A stretch of DNA of 64,000 nucleotides from Planctomycetota bacterium (GTDB lineage: Bacteria; Planctomycetota; GCA-2746535), in assembly GCA_002746535.1 (NCBI GenBank), contig NVWA01000008.1:115813-179812 (forward strand). The letters are read 5' to 3'. Shown here in pieces: positions 1 to 8,350 of this stretch; position 1 is the first letter of the stretch, and each line of letters begins with the position of its first letter. The notes below the pieces were generated by a model that saw only the letters and a list, made by a program, of their open reading frames with translations, made no database searches and was not told the DNA's origin. A program made the translations under genes and the position numbers.

Positions 1-846
1 TTTGCTTGGTTGGAAAATAAATTCAATTATATTGATCAAAATCAAGACTTACTCTCTGAGCCAGCCTTTGAGTATTTTGAATTAATAAGTAGTCTTTTTG
101 CTTATAGAGAAATAGTATCACTCTTTAGTACCCAAATAAGAAATAATGATTTATCTGATTCTATCAGTAAGTGTATTGATTCCTTTTGCACGAGGGACGG
201 TATTGAAATGGATAAAACGTTCCTTTCAACCTTGACTGTCATTGAAGAATCAGGAAAGGATTTGATAAAGTTTGTTCCCTTTGATGTTGAACATAGTTAT
301 ATGGAGTTGTTATTTCACATTTTCTTTTTTATTGCTAGCAATCAATCCGCTCGTTTACCATTTGAAGAGGACCCAGAGATAAAAGAGACTATTGGCGAAG
401 AAATTGCAAATGTGGTACATGAAGTAGACAAAAAAACCAATGCATCTTTTTTAGGATCTTTTTGGGGAATTTTTAATTTAGGATACATGGCAATGTTAGC
501 ACTGATTGGAATGTTACCTTTATTGTTATTTTCTGTGGTGAATTCATCTGGAATAGTGTTAGGAATTGAGTTGTTTTGGGCGCTGGGGGTTTGGTTTATA
601 ATTAAACCAAAATTCGCAGATGTGTTAAGAGATAAAATTAATATTTCCATCGCTATAAGATGTTATCGAAAAATATGGAGACCAATTGTGTTAAAATATT
701 TATTGACGAATCGATGTCCCTTAGGAATACTATTGGAAGGGATAAATTCCATTTCAAATGACGAGCAAAACACTCCTTATTTGCACATGTTTATGGATAG
801 TGATTCACTTTTAACAATGGTTTCCATCACGAGTCGATTTAAATAA
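1..846 (+). CDS. Hypothetical membrane protein, probably 5'-truncated by the window edge
   Basis: The frame is open from base 1, so the TTG at 10 need not be the start and the gene may begin outside the window; no ribosome-binding site is visible before it. The visible 278 residues are mostly soluble and acidic, followed by a hydrophobic block at about residues 150-200 that would make two membrane segments, then a basic C-terminal tail. I do not recognise a family. It is separated from the next gene by about 150 bp of AT-rich DNA without an obvious terminator. Confidence 0.6.
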   Translation, partial: FAWLENKFNYIDQNQDLLSEPAFEYFELISSLFAYREIVSLFSTQIRNNDLSDSISKCIDSFCTRDGIEMDKTFLSTLTVIEESGKDLIKFVPFDVEHSYMELLFHIFFFIASNQSARLPFEEDPEIKETIGEEIANVVHEVDKKTNASFLGSFWGIFNLGYMAMLALIGMLPLLLFSVVNSSGIVLGIELFWALGVWFIIKPKFADVLRDKINISIAIRCYRKIWRPIVLKYLLTNRCPLGILLEGINSISNDEQNTPYLHMFMDSDSLLTMVSITSRFK

Positions 847-998
847 TAATTTTATTTTAAATACCTGATTGAAACTTTAATCTAAGACAATTAAAAAGAT
901 AAAAAATTGATATTTAATAGTTCGTTTACTTCAATTTATTAGTGGATATATTTCAAAATATTATGATCAAATCATTGCAGTATAAGTGTATTCATATT

Positions 999-1799
999 AT
1001 GAAAAATGTATTATTCATCTTCTTGTATCTTTCGTTCACAGTGATTATTCACGGTATCGACATTAAAGAAGGCTATACCAATAGAATTTTTCTAAAAGAA
1101 AAAATGTTAAAAGGTATTTGGGTAGGTGAGTTGGATGGTAAGCAACCAATTTACTATGAATTTAAACATCGTAAAAATTTTGTTAATGGTAAAACTTCAT
1201 TAGTAAGTGTTTCTCATTGGGCTCCTATAGGAGGTGGTGACTTTAAACGTAGTGCTGAAACCCATCCCATTCATTTTTTTGAAGGAGAAGTGTTATTGTC
1301 AGATTCATTTTTAGAATCTATTCCTGATCAACCAGGTGTTCTTTTGCTGACAAAATTAACGATGACGATTGGGACAACAGCACTGTACAGATCAAGCATT
1401 GATGAAATCAATCAATATAAAGGTAAGTGGAAAGAGCTAATGAAAAAATTGCGTGGTAATCGAAAGCTGATTACGGTTGAAGATTCTACGGCTCCAATAT
1501 TGCTTTTTGGATATGGTTATCGTGTTCAAACGGCTAAACAAAAAAAAGTGTCAGGTGTAGATGGCATTAATGTTATTAATCTATTACAGGGAAAACCTGC
1601 TGAAAAAGCTGGCATGAAAGCAGGCGATATTGTTTTAAAAATTAATGGAAAAATTGTTTTTGATAGAGTGAGTCTTATCTTTTCTTATAGGAATGAGAAG
1701 GGAGTCAAACCTATCCCAGTCTTATTATTACGTAATAAGAAAAAAGTTACAATTAATGTTATTCCATATAAGCGGAAGAAAATTACGGTCAAAAAATAG
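999..1799 (+). CDS. Secreted or membrane-anchored PDZ-domain protein
   Basis: An N-terminal hydrophobic stretch beginning MKNVLFIFLYLSF looks like a signal peptide, which is why the ATG at 999 is preferred over the upstream in-frame GTG at 942 and ATG at 963; none of the three has a clear Shine-Dalgarno sequence. The middle (about residues 30-170) is unrecognised. The C-terminal 80 residues form a PDZ-like domain with the typical pattern GKPAEKAGMKAGDIVLKING, as in HtrA/CtpA-type periplasmic proteins, but no protease triad is seen. A role in the cell envelope, binding protein C-termini, is inference. Confidence 0.65.
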   Translation: MKNVLFIFLYLSFTVIIHGIDIKEGYTNRIFLKEKMLKGIWVGELDGKQPIYYEFKHRKNFVNGKTSLVSVSHWAPIGGGDFKRSAETHPIHFFEGEVLLSDSFLESIPDQPGVLLLTKLTMTIGTTALYRSSIDEINQYKGKWKELMKKLRGNRKLITVEDSTAPILLFGYGYRVQTAKQKKVSGVDGINVINLLQGKPAEKAGMKAGDIVLKINGKIVFDRVSLIFSYRNEKGVKPIPVLLLRNKKKVTINVIPYKRKKITVKK

Positions 1800-1862
1800 A
1801 AAAGTTCTCCGTTATTTAGTATTGGCCTTGAAATCACGATTATTACCTATAAAGACTCTAAC

Positions 1863-1887
1863 TTGACTAAATTTATCAGTTTACTTT
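1863..1887 (+). promoter_or_regulatory. Left arm of 25-bp inverted operator pair
   Basis: This 25-mer starts TTGACTA, has TTATCA in the middle and ends TTACTTT. It matches the reverse complement of 1946-1970 at 20 of 25 positions. The two arms flank the probable promoter of the sulfur operon. Within each arm TTGACTA and TTATCA(A) form a weak dyad, as expected for a dimeric repressor site. Binding by the adjacent Rrf2 regulator is inference. Confidence 0.6.
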
Positions 1888-1897
1888 TTAAAAAGTG

Positions 1898-1924
1898 TTG
1901 AAAAGCTGAAGTTTTTACTATAAT
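1898..1924 (+). promoter_or_regulatory. Probable sigma70-type promoter of the sulfur operon
   Basis: TTGAAA (1898-1903) and a perfect TATAAT (1919-1924) are separated by 15 bp, slightly short of optimal. The element lies exactly between the two inverted operator arms and 50-75 bp before the Rrf2 gene, the first gene of the operon. Confidence 0.5.
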
Positions 1925-1945
1925 CCGACCAAAACAGCAATTTTA

Positions 1946-1970
1946 AAAGTAAGTTGATAAGAATAGTCAA
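1946..1970 (+). promoter_or_regulatory. Right arm of 25-bp inverted operator pair
   Basis: This is the inverted partner of 1863-1887 (starts AAAGTAA, ends TAGTCAA). It sits just downstream of the -10 box and ends 2 bp before the Rrf2 start codon, where a bound repressor would block transcription. It occupies the place where a ribosome-binding site would be, so the first gene has no recognisable Shine-Dalgarno sequence. Confidence 0.6.
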
Positions 1971-1972
1971 GT

Positions 1973-2386
1973 ATGTTTTGTTTGTCTACTAAAGGAATCT
2001 ATGGGGCTCAAGCTTTAATAGAACTATCACTTCGACATGGGAATGGCGTTGTGCAGATAAAAGAATTGGCTGAGAGTTGTCAAATTTCTAAAACATACTT
2101 AGAGCAACTTTTTAATTTGCTAAAGAAGGCCGAAATCGTTAGAAGTGTTCGAGGGAATAAAGGTGGTTATTCGCTGGCAAGAGAACCAGAAGAAATTTCA
2201 TTGATGGATGTCATGGTAGCCTTAGAAGGGTGTATTGAGATTTCAAAAAATGTTGAAGTCAAAGGTGTTTTAGAATCTGTTTTCAAAGACACTGAAAATG
2301 GTATTAGAGATTCCTTATCGGTTAGTTTAAAAGAACTAGCAGATAAAGAAAAAGTTAAAAACGAAAATGTCACTTTTTATATTTGA
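1973..2386 (+). CDS. Rrf2-family transcriptional regulator of sulfur assimilation
   Basis: This 137-residue protein has the Rrf2 winged-helix signature: N-terminal LSTKGIYGAQALIEL, recognition region ISKTYLEQLFNLLKKA and wing SVRGNKGGYSLAR, then a helical dimerisation tail. Cysteines are only at about 3, 36 and 87, so the three-cysteine iron-sulfur cluster of IscR/NsrR is absent. The protein is therefore more like CymR, the Firmicutes cysteine regulator, which acts in complex with cysteine synthase. The stop overlaps the cysteine synthase reading frame region (spacing to the likely start is 8 bp), so the two are co-transcribed. Regulation of its own operon through the flanking 25-bp arms is inferred. 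Confidence 0.8.
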   Translation: MFCLSTKGIYGAQALIELSLRHGNGVVQIKELAESCQISKTYLEQLFNLLKKAEIVRSVRGNKGGYSLAREPEEISLMDVMVALEGCIEISKNVEVKGVLESVFKDTENGIRDSLSVSLKELADKEKVKNENVTFYI

Positions 2387-2394
2387 GAGATTTG

Positions 2395-3315
2395 ATGAAG
2401 ATTGCAAAAGATATTACAGAGCTTGTTGGTAAGACGCCTTTAGTCCAAATAAATAAGGTAATGGGAGATGATAACTTTACTGTTGCTAAACTTGAATTTT
2501 TTAACCCTACTTCTTCAGTTAAGGATCGTGCTGCACTTGAAATGGTAAATGAAGCCGAGAGATCAGGTGCCTTAAAAAAAGGGTCGACTATAATTGAAGC
2601 TACCAGTGGAAACACAGGGATATCATTGGCTTTTATTGCTGCAGCAAGGGAATATAAGTTGGTATTAGTAATGCCTGAAGCCATGAGCATCGAACGTAAG
2701 CGTTTACTAAAATATCTTGGAGCTCATTTAGAATTGACTTCGGCCCATTTGGGAATGAAAGGATCAATTGATCGAGCAAATGTATTGGCAGGTGAAATTG
2801 AAAATTCATTTCTTGTGAAACAATTTGATAATCCTGCCAATGTTGAAGCTCATGTCAAAACAACCGCTAGAGAATTAATTGAAGATACTGATAAAAATAT
2901 TGATTATGTTTTTGTTGCTACTGGTACTGGAGGTACCGTAACAGGTATTGCGAAAGTTTTAAAAAAAGAGTTGAAGGATGTAAAAATTATTGCAATTGAG
3001 CCTGAAGGTTCTGCCGTATTAGGTGGAGGAAATGCCGGGCCTCATATGATTCAAGGGATTGGACCTGGGTTTATTCCATCAATTATGGATGTCTCTTTAT
3101 TAGATGGGATCGTTTCTGTGGGCAATGAAGAATCCTATGAATATTCAAAGGCATTGGCCAAAGAAGAAGGATTAATTGCAGGCATTAGCTGTGGAGCGAC
3201 CGTTGCCGGTGCTAAAAAATATATAGCTGAAAATAATATCAAAAATAAAAATATTGTTTTGATCTTCATGGATTCTGGTGAGAGATATACCAGTATTGAT
3301 AGATTGATGAGTTAA
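2395..3315 (+). CDS. cysK: Cysteine synthase (PLP-dependent, CysK/CysM family)
   Basis: A fold-type II PLP enzyme of 306 residues that makes cysteine from an activated serine and a sulfide donor. The Schiff-base lysine lies in NPTSSVKDRAALE (about residue 43), followed by the substrate loop EATSGNTG, the phosphate-binding GTGGTVTG and the C-terminal DSGERY. The ATG at 2395 is chosen over the in-frame TTG at 2383 because GAGAGA at 2385-2390 gives a well-spaced ribosome-binding site. Because the next gene encodes a sulfur carrier, the donor could be a carrier thiocarboxylate, as for mycobacterial CysM with CysO, instead of free sulfide. Which acceptor is used (O-acetyl- or O-phosphoserine) cannot be read with certainty. 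Confidence 0.88.
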   Translation: MKIAKDITELVGKTPLVQINKVMGDDNFTVAKLEFFNPTSSVKDRAALEMVNEAERSGALKKGSTIIEATSGNTGISLAFIAAAREYKLVLVMPEAMSIERKRLLKYLGAHLELTSAHLGMKGSIDRANVLAGEIENSFLVKQFDNPANVEAHVKTTARELIEDTDKNIDYVFVATGTGGTVTGIAKVLKKELKDVKIIAIEPEGSAVLGGGNAGPHMIQGIGPGFIPSIMDVSLLDGIVSVGNEESYEYSKALAKEEGLIAGISCGATVAGAKKYIAENNIKNKNIVLIFMDSGERYTSIDRLMS

Positions 3316-3329
3316 TCAAAGGATAGAAA

Positions 3330-3545
3330 ATGAAAATGAAAATTAAAGTTAATGGTGAAGAAAAAGAAATTACTGGCGAAATAAATATTACGACATTGTT
3401 GAAAGAAAATGATGTTGAGCAACCTGACATGGTTTCAGTTCAGTTAAATGGTGAATTTGTCGAGCGAGATGTATTTGAATCTACTAGCGTTAAAGAAAAT
3501 GATGAAGTTGAGTTCTTATATTTTATGGGTGGAGGTGTAAACTAA
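3330..3545 (+). CDS. hcyS: ThiS/MoaD-like sulfur carrier protein (HcyS/CysO type)
   Basis: A 71-residue beta-grasp protein that would carry sulfur as a C-terminal thiocarboxylate. The body has the ThiS pattern (MKIKVNGEEKEI, TTLLKENDV, VSVQLNGEFV, NDEVEFLYFMGGG). It does not end on the glycines but on GGGVN, so two or three residues must be trimmed before activation. A JAMM protease gene three places downstream fits that job, as HcyD does for HcyS-Ala in Wolinella succinogenes. AAAGGA lies 6 bp before the ATG at 3330. The ordinary ThiS role is less likely because no thiazole genes are nearby. Confidence 0.82.
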   Translation: MKMKIKVNGEEKEITGEINITTLLKENDVEQPDMVSVQLNGEFVERDVFESTSVKENDEVEFLYFMGGGVN

Positions 3546-3546
3546 T

Positions 3547-4773
3547 ATGGAAGGTTTCACAAGTAAATCCATCCACACTAAATTTTTGAAAAAAGATGCT
3601 CATGGGTCATTGCACATGCCTGTATATGATTGTGTCTCTTTTGAATTTGAATCATCGGAAGCAATTGTTGATGCTTTTGAAGGTAAAAAAGCAGCACATG
3701 CTTACACTAGAATTACAAACCCAACCATGGAACATTTTGAACAAAAAATACGTGCAGTGACGGGAGCTCAAGCAGTCTTGGCATTGTCTTCTGGCATGGC
3801 TGCTATTAGTAATCTAATCATGACATTATGTGGAAGTGGTGATCATATCATTTGCAGTACATATTTATTTGGCAATACGAAATCCCTCTTGGATGTCACT
3901 CTAAAAAAATGGGGCTTGGAAGTTTCATTTGTTGACTTGGAAGATTTAGATGCGGTAAAAGCTGCTGTAACTGATAAGACGAGAATGATCTTTGGCGAAA
4001 CAATTGCGAATCCTCAAATGAGAGTGATCGATATTCCTAATTTATCAAAAATTGCCAAAGAAAATGATATCCCATTAGTAATTGATTCAACGGTTACACC
4101 TCCATACCTTTTTGACGGTAAAGTACATGGTGCTGATATAGAAGTGATTTCTTCAACCAAATATATAAGTGGTGGTGCGACGAGCGTTGGCGGATTAATA
4201 ATAGACCATGGTACTTTTGCCTGGAAAAAAAATATACATTTAGCAGATCTTGCAAAGAAAGTTGGTCCATTTGCATTGATAGCAAATCTTCGAAAAGAGG
4301 TCTATCGAAATTTAGGTGCTTGTATTTCCCCTCACAATGCTAACTTGCAAAGCTTGGGCTTAGATACGTTGGCCTTGAGAGCTGATAAGTCTTGCAAGAA
4401 CACACTTGAGCTTGCGAAGTTTTTAGAAGGGAATGATAAAATCAAAAAAGTAAATTATCCTGGTTTGACTTCTTCTCCATACCATGAAATTAGTGATGTT
4501 TTATTTCCTAATTTACCTGGATCAATCTTAACGTTTGATTGCGAGAGCAAGGAAGCCAGTTTTGTCTTAATGAATAAACTGCAAATGATAAGAAGATCAA
4601 CAAATTTGAATGACAATAAGACTTTGATCATACACCCCTCATCTACAATTTTTGCTGAGTTTTCTGAAGAAGAAAAACTAGAAATGGAAGTAACCCCAAC
4701 ATTATTGAGGTTGTCTGTCGGGATTGAAGATATTGAAGATATAAAAAATGATTTACTCCAAGGATTAGAATAA
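3547..4773 (+). CDS. metY: O-acetylhomoserine sulfhydrylase / cystathionine gamma-synthase family
   Basis: A 408-residue fold-type I PLP enzyme of the Cys/Met metabolism family. The PLP lysine is in VISSTKYISGG (about residue 205) and YTRITNPTMEHFEQKI near the N-terminus is the typical family signature. It starts 2 bp after the carrier gene, with GGAGGT inside the carrier's last codons serving as ribosome-binding site. By context it should make homocysteine from O-acetylhomoserine using the thiocarboxylated carrier as sulfur donor (MetY role in the Wolinella HcyS pathway). Cystathionine synthesis or lysis cannot be excluded from sequence alone. Confidence 0.85.
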   Translation: MEGFTSKSIHTKFLKKDAHGSLHMPVYDCVSFEFESSEAIVDAFEGKKAAHAYTRITNPTMEHFEQKIRAVTGAQAVLALSSGMAAISNLIMTLCGSGDHIICSTYLFGNTKSLLDVTLKKWGLEVSFVDLEDLDAVKAAVTDKTRMIFGETIANPQMRVIDIPNLSKIAKENDIPLVIDSTVTPPYLFDGKVHGADIEVISSTKYISGGATSVGGLIIDHGTFAWKKNIHLADLAKKVGPFALIANLRKEVYRNLGACISPHNANLQSLGLDTLALRADKSCKNTLELAKFLEGNDKIKKVNYPGLTSSPYHEISDVLFPNLPGSILTFDCESKEASFVLMNKLQMIRRSTNLNDNKTLIIHPSSTIFAEFSEEEKLEMEVTPTLLRLSVGIEDIEDIKNDLLQGLE

Positions 4774-4774
4774 C

Positions 4775-5584
4775 ATGAGAGACTTTACAGAAGATCAACT
4801 AGAGCGCTATAGTAGGCATATTTTACTACAAGATGTTGGTGTTGAAGGTCAAGAAAAAATTATGGATGCCAAAGTTTTTATTGTTGGTGCTGGTGGTCTA
4901 GGTGCTCCTGTAGCATTGTATTTAGCCGCTGCTGGTGTTGGTAAGATTGGTATTGCCGATTTTGATGTTGTTGATTTATCGAATTTACAAAGACAAGTAA
5001 TACATTTTACTGATGATGTTGGAAAATTAAAAATAGATTCCGCCGCTGAAAAAATGAGAGCTATTAATCCTAATATAGAAGTAGATGCGATTAATGAAAT
5101 GGTTGTTGCTGCAAATATAAGAGATCTTATAAAAGGTTATGACTTTGTTTTAGATGGAACGGATAATTTTTCAGCAAAATTTTTAATCAATGATGCTTGT
5201 GTAATGGAAGGCATCCCTTATAGCCATGGTGGTATTCTACGTTTTGATGGTCAAACAATGACGATTAAGCCTAAAGAGACAGCTTGTTATAGATGTGTTT
5301 TCAAACAACCACCTCCTGCAAATGCTGTCCCAACTTGTTCGCAAGCAGGTGTTTTAGGTGCTATTGCAGGCATGTTAGGAACTATGCAGGCGGCAGAATG
5401 TTTGAAGTTTATTACGGGAGCCGGTGATTTGTTAACTAATAAATTGCTTTCGTTTAATGCTAAAACAATGGACTTTAGAAAAGTGAATATCAAGAGAAAC
5501 CCAAACTGTGCTGTTTGTGGTGACAGCCCAACGATTACTGAGTTGAGTGATGGTGAACAAGCTGTTTGTGATATAAAAAAGTAG
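4775..5584 (+). CDS. hcyF: MoeB/ThiF-like E1 enzyme activating the sulfur carrier
   Basis: A 269-residue adenylyltransferase that would adenylate the carrier's C-terminal glycine for attack by sulfide. It has the E1 Rossmann motif GAGGLGAPVALYLAAAGVG, the DFDVVDLSNLQRQ arginine-containing segment, zinc cysteines in CYRC and CAVC (about residues 167-170 and 244-247), and a conserved cysteine in VPTCSQAGVLG (about 187). The C-terminal rhodanese domain of many MoeB homologues is absent, which fits direct use of sulfide made by the reductase encoded next door. The gene follows metY with 1 bp between them. Confidence 0.85.
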   Translation: MRDFTEDQLERYSRHILLQDVGVEGQEKIMDAKVFIVGAGGLGAPVALYLAAAGVGKIGIADFDVVDLSNLQRQVIHFTDDVGKLKIDSAAEKMRAINPNIEVDAINEMVVAANIRDLIKGYDFVLDGTDNFSAKFLINDACVMEGIPYSHGGILRFDGQTMTIKPKETACYRCVFKQPPPANAVPTCSQAGVLGAIAGMLGTMQAAECLKFITGAGDLLTNKLLSFNAKTMDFRKVNIKRNPNCAVCGDSPTITELSDGEQAVCDIKK

Positions 5585-5594
5585 GTATATTTAA

Positions 5595-6002
5595 ATGGAA
5601 TTGAAAATTATTGGATCAGTCTACGAGAAATTAATAGAGATATCTCGAGAAGGAATACCAAATGAAATTTGTGGCTATTTATCAGGTGCAGATGATGTTT
5701 GTGAAGAGCTTCATCAACTTGAAAATATAAGTGATACGCCAGAAGTCTTTTTTAATTTTAATCCAAAAGATCAGTTTGCTGTTACAAAAGAGATTAGAGA
5801 AAAAGGAACTAAGTTTTTAGTTTGTTTTCATAGTCATCCCATTGGTGGGGAATCTCTTTCGAAAGATGATAAAAAATTACTAATCGATAAAAGTATGAAA
5901 TACATAATAGTATCTTTACGACTATCAGTACCAGTTGTGAATGCTTGGTCTTTTGATGGTGAAGAATATAAGCCACTAACTATAAGTATATTGGAGAAAT
6001 AA
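5595..6002 (+). CDS. hcyD: JAMM/MPN+ metalloprotease processing the sulfur carrier
   Basis: A 135-residue zinc protease of the Mov34/JAB family. The JAMM residues are all present: Glu24 in NEICGYLSG and the HSHP...S...D set in FHSHPIGGESLSKDD (about 79-91). Homologues next to carrier proteins either trim the carrier's C-terminus (HcyD) or release the amino acid product from it (mycobacterial Mec). Both tasks are needed here because the carrier ends in GGGVN. It is 10 bp after the E1 gene and 1 bp before the reductase gene. Confidence 0.85.
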   Translation: MELKIIGSVYEKLIEISREGIPNEICGYLSGADDVCEELHQLENISDTPEVFFNFNPKDQFAVTKEIREKGTKFLVCFHSHPIGGESLSKDDKKLLIDKSMKYIIVSLRLSVPVVNAWSFDGEEYKPLTISILEK

Positions 6003-6003
6003 A

Positions 6004-8346
6004 ATGAAGTTTTATCAAACAGCTGACACCTTAATTGCGGAACAGGATCAGTTTGATCTGGATGTAAATGATTTTATTGCTGGCAAAATTGAACCAGTTA
6101 AATTTAAGGCTATTCGCGTAGCTCATGGTGTATATGAACAAAGAAAAGAAGAAACCTACATGATCCGTATTCGTTGTGCTGCCGGTGGCATCACACCTTC
6201 TCAATTTAAAGTAGTTGGGGAACTTGCTGAAAAATACGGTAGTGGAGAAGTTCATGTTACGACTAGACAGGAAGTTCAAATTCATTATGTGAGAGCTGAA
6301 AATATCCTACGAGTCATCAGAGGTCTAAATGTTGTCAGTTTATCATCACGAGGCGGCGGTGGAAATACCATTAGAAATATATTAACGCCACCTGATTCTG
6401 GCATTGATCCTGATGAAGAATTTGATGTAGATCCTTATGCCATAGCATTAACATCTAGATTAATTCAAGAACCAGATAGTTGGAATTTACCAAGAAAGTT
6501 CAAAATAAATTTTTCAAATTCAAAAGCTGATAAATCTTATACCCAAGCAACTTGTCTTGGATTTGTAGCGCTCATGAAAGACGGCAAAAAAGGCTTTTAT
6601 GTTACTTGTGCTGGTGGAATGGGTGCCAAACCAATGGTTGGGCATACATTGATTGACTGGATTCCGGATGCACAAGTTTATCACGTTGCCAGAGCACTCA
6701 AAACGATGTTTGATAAGAATGGCAATCGAAGAAGTCGAACAACAAATCGAATAAAATTTTTATGGAAAAAAATAGGCGAAGATTCATTTCAAGATTTATT
6801 TTTAGAAGAATATAACAAAATTAAAGATGATGCTAGTCTAGCTCTTAATCTTATTGAGCTTGATAATAGTACTGTTGTTGAATCTTCTTTATCTGTAGAA
6901 GTTGTCGATAAACCTGAATTTGAAATTTGGAAAAAACGATTTGTTAATAAACAAAAACAAGAAGGTTTATTTTCTATCTTGTTACCTTTAAAACTAGGAG
7001 ATATTGAGCATAGTGAAGTTAATCGCTTGGCGGATTTTTTAGAAAATTTTGGCGATAATACAATTCGTTGTACGAGAGCTCAAAATCTTTTATTAAGAAA
7101 CATTCCTGAAAAATATTTGGGCAATGCGTTCAATACAATTCAAAAAATTGAAACGTTATCTGATAGAGCTTCTTTTATTGGTCAAATGGTTAATTGTACT
7201 GGAGCCAGTACATGTAAACTTGGAATTTGTTTACCAAGAGGATTGAGTTCAGCGATTAGTTCACGACTTGTAGGTAGTGATTTAGATTTAGATAGATTAA
7301 GTGATTTTAAATTAAATATGTCTGGTTGTCCAAATACTTGTGGATTGCATCATATCGCAGATTTAGGCTTTTTTGGAAAAGTATCACGGCATAACGGGAA
7401 AATGTATCCGGGATATAATGTGTTAGCCGGTGCTCAGCTAGCTATGGGTGATACTAAATATGCTGAAAAAGTTTCAACGATCAGCTCGAAAGCGGTTCCT
7501 GATTTTGTACATGATTTTTTAGAAGACTACTTAACAAAGATGGATTCTGTTGGATCTTATAAAGAGTATTTAGAAGTTGCTGGCATTGATAAAATTAAAT
7601 CACTGTGTGAACATTATAAAGATATTCCTGATTTCGATGATGATCAAAGTTCTTATATTGATTTTGGTGCTACTAAACCTTTATCTCTTGAGGAAATAGG
7701 TACAGCCGAATGTTCTGCAGGAATGTTTGATATGATTGATGTTGATAAAAAATTAATTAATTTGCACAATAAAAGACTTTCGGAAGCAACAACAGAAGAA
7801 GATGAGCAAAAAGCATTGTACAAAGTGCTATTTTCCTCATCGAGAATGTTATTAGTTACAAGAGGGTTAGATGCTAAAAAGGAGTCAGATGCTTTTGCAA
7901 TGTTTAAAAAACATTTTATTGAAGCAGGATTAATTGATGAGAAATTCGGTGATGTGGTAACACTTGGCAAATTAAATGTAGTAAGTGAATTGGTTAATCA
8001 CAAAGACCTTATCGTTGAATTATCTGCTGAAGTAATCAAATTACATAAAAGTATGGATGATTCTTTAAGATTTAATATTGAAAACAAAAAGGTTGCTGAA
8101 GAGAAATCTGTTGCCGTTGATGAAATCACATTCAAAGATTTCAGAGGTGTGGCTTGTCCTATGAACTTCGTGAAAACAAAAATGGTTTTAGCCTCATTAA
8201 AGGGTGGCGATAAGTTAAAAATATTATTGGATGATGGTGAGCCAATAAATAATGTCCCTAATTCTGTGAAATTAGAAGGGCATAAAATCCTTGAGCAAAG
8301 TCAAGAGACCGAAGGTCATTGGCAAGTGTTAATTGAAAAGGCTTAG
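6004..8346 (+). CDS. Siroheme sulfite (nitrite) reductase fused to a TusA domain
   Basis: This 780-residue protein reduces sulfite to sulfide. Residues 1-550 form the usual two-fold ferredoxin-type sulfite/nitrite reductase: the [4Fe-4S]-siroheme ligands are C-x5-C in CTGASTCKLG (about 398) and C-x3-C in GCPNTCG (about 440). A helical segment of unclear family (about 555-700, faintly HEPN-like) follows. The last 70 residues are a TusA-like domain with the sulfur-relay cysteine in FRGVACPMNFVKTK. The fusion suggests that sulfide or persulfide is passed on directly. The gene lies inside the sulfate-to-carrier operon, so sulfite is the likely substrate. No flavoprotein subunit is present, so ferredoxin is the probable donor. 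Confidence 0.85.
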   Translation: MKFYQTADTLIAEQDQFDLDVNDFIAGKIEPVKFKAIRVAHGVYEQRKEETYMIRIRCAAGGITPSQFKVVGELAEKYGSGEVHVTTRQEVQIHYVRAENILRVIRGLNVVSLSSRGGGGNTIRNILTPPDSGIDPDEEFDVDPYAIALTSRLIQEPDSWNLPRKFKINFSNSKADKSYTQATCLGFVALMKDGKKGFYVTCAGGMGAKPMVGHTLIDWIPDAQVYHVARALKTMFDKNGNRRSRTTNRIKFLWKKIGEDSFQDLFLEEYNKIKDDASLALNLIELDNSTVVESSLSVEVVDKPEFEIWKKRFVNKQKQEGLFSILLPLKLGDIEHSEVNRLADFLENFGDNTIRCTRAQNLLLRNIPEKYLGNAFNTIQKIETLSDRASFIGQMVNCTGASTCKLGICLPRGLSSAISSRLVGSDLDLDRLSDFKLNMSGCPNTCGLHHIADLGFFGKVSRHNGKMYPGYNVLAGAQLAMGDTKYAEKVSTISSKAVPDFVHDFLEDYLTKMDSVGSYKEYLEVAGIDKIKSLCEHYKDIPDFDDDQSSYIDFGATKPLSLEEIGTAECSAGMFDMIDVDKKLINLHNKRLSEATTEEDEQKALYKVLFSSSRMLLVTRGLDAKKESDAFAMFKKHFIEAGLIDEKFGDVVTLGKLNVVSELVNHKDLIVELSAEVIKLHKSMDDSLRFNIENKKVAEEKSVAVDEITFKDFRGVACPMNFVKTKMVLASLKGGDKLKILLDDGEPINNVPNSVKLEGHKILEQSQETEGHWQVLIEKA

Positions 8347-8350
8347 TGAT

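Noticed and set aside
342..650. Open frame on the minus strand inside the first gene
   Set aside because: It is antisense to a longer, better-composed coding frame and has no start signals; a reading-frame shadow.
1973..2386. IscR or NsrR identity for the Rrf2 protein
   Set aside because: The cluster-binding cysteines are missing and no iron-sulfur assembly genes are nearby.
3330..3545. Thiamine ThiS or molybdopterin MoaD identity
   Set aside because: The C-terminus is not a free di-glycine and all neighbours belong to sulfate reduction and cysteine/methionine synthesis.
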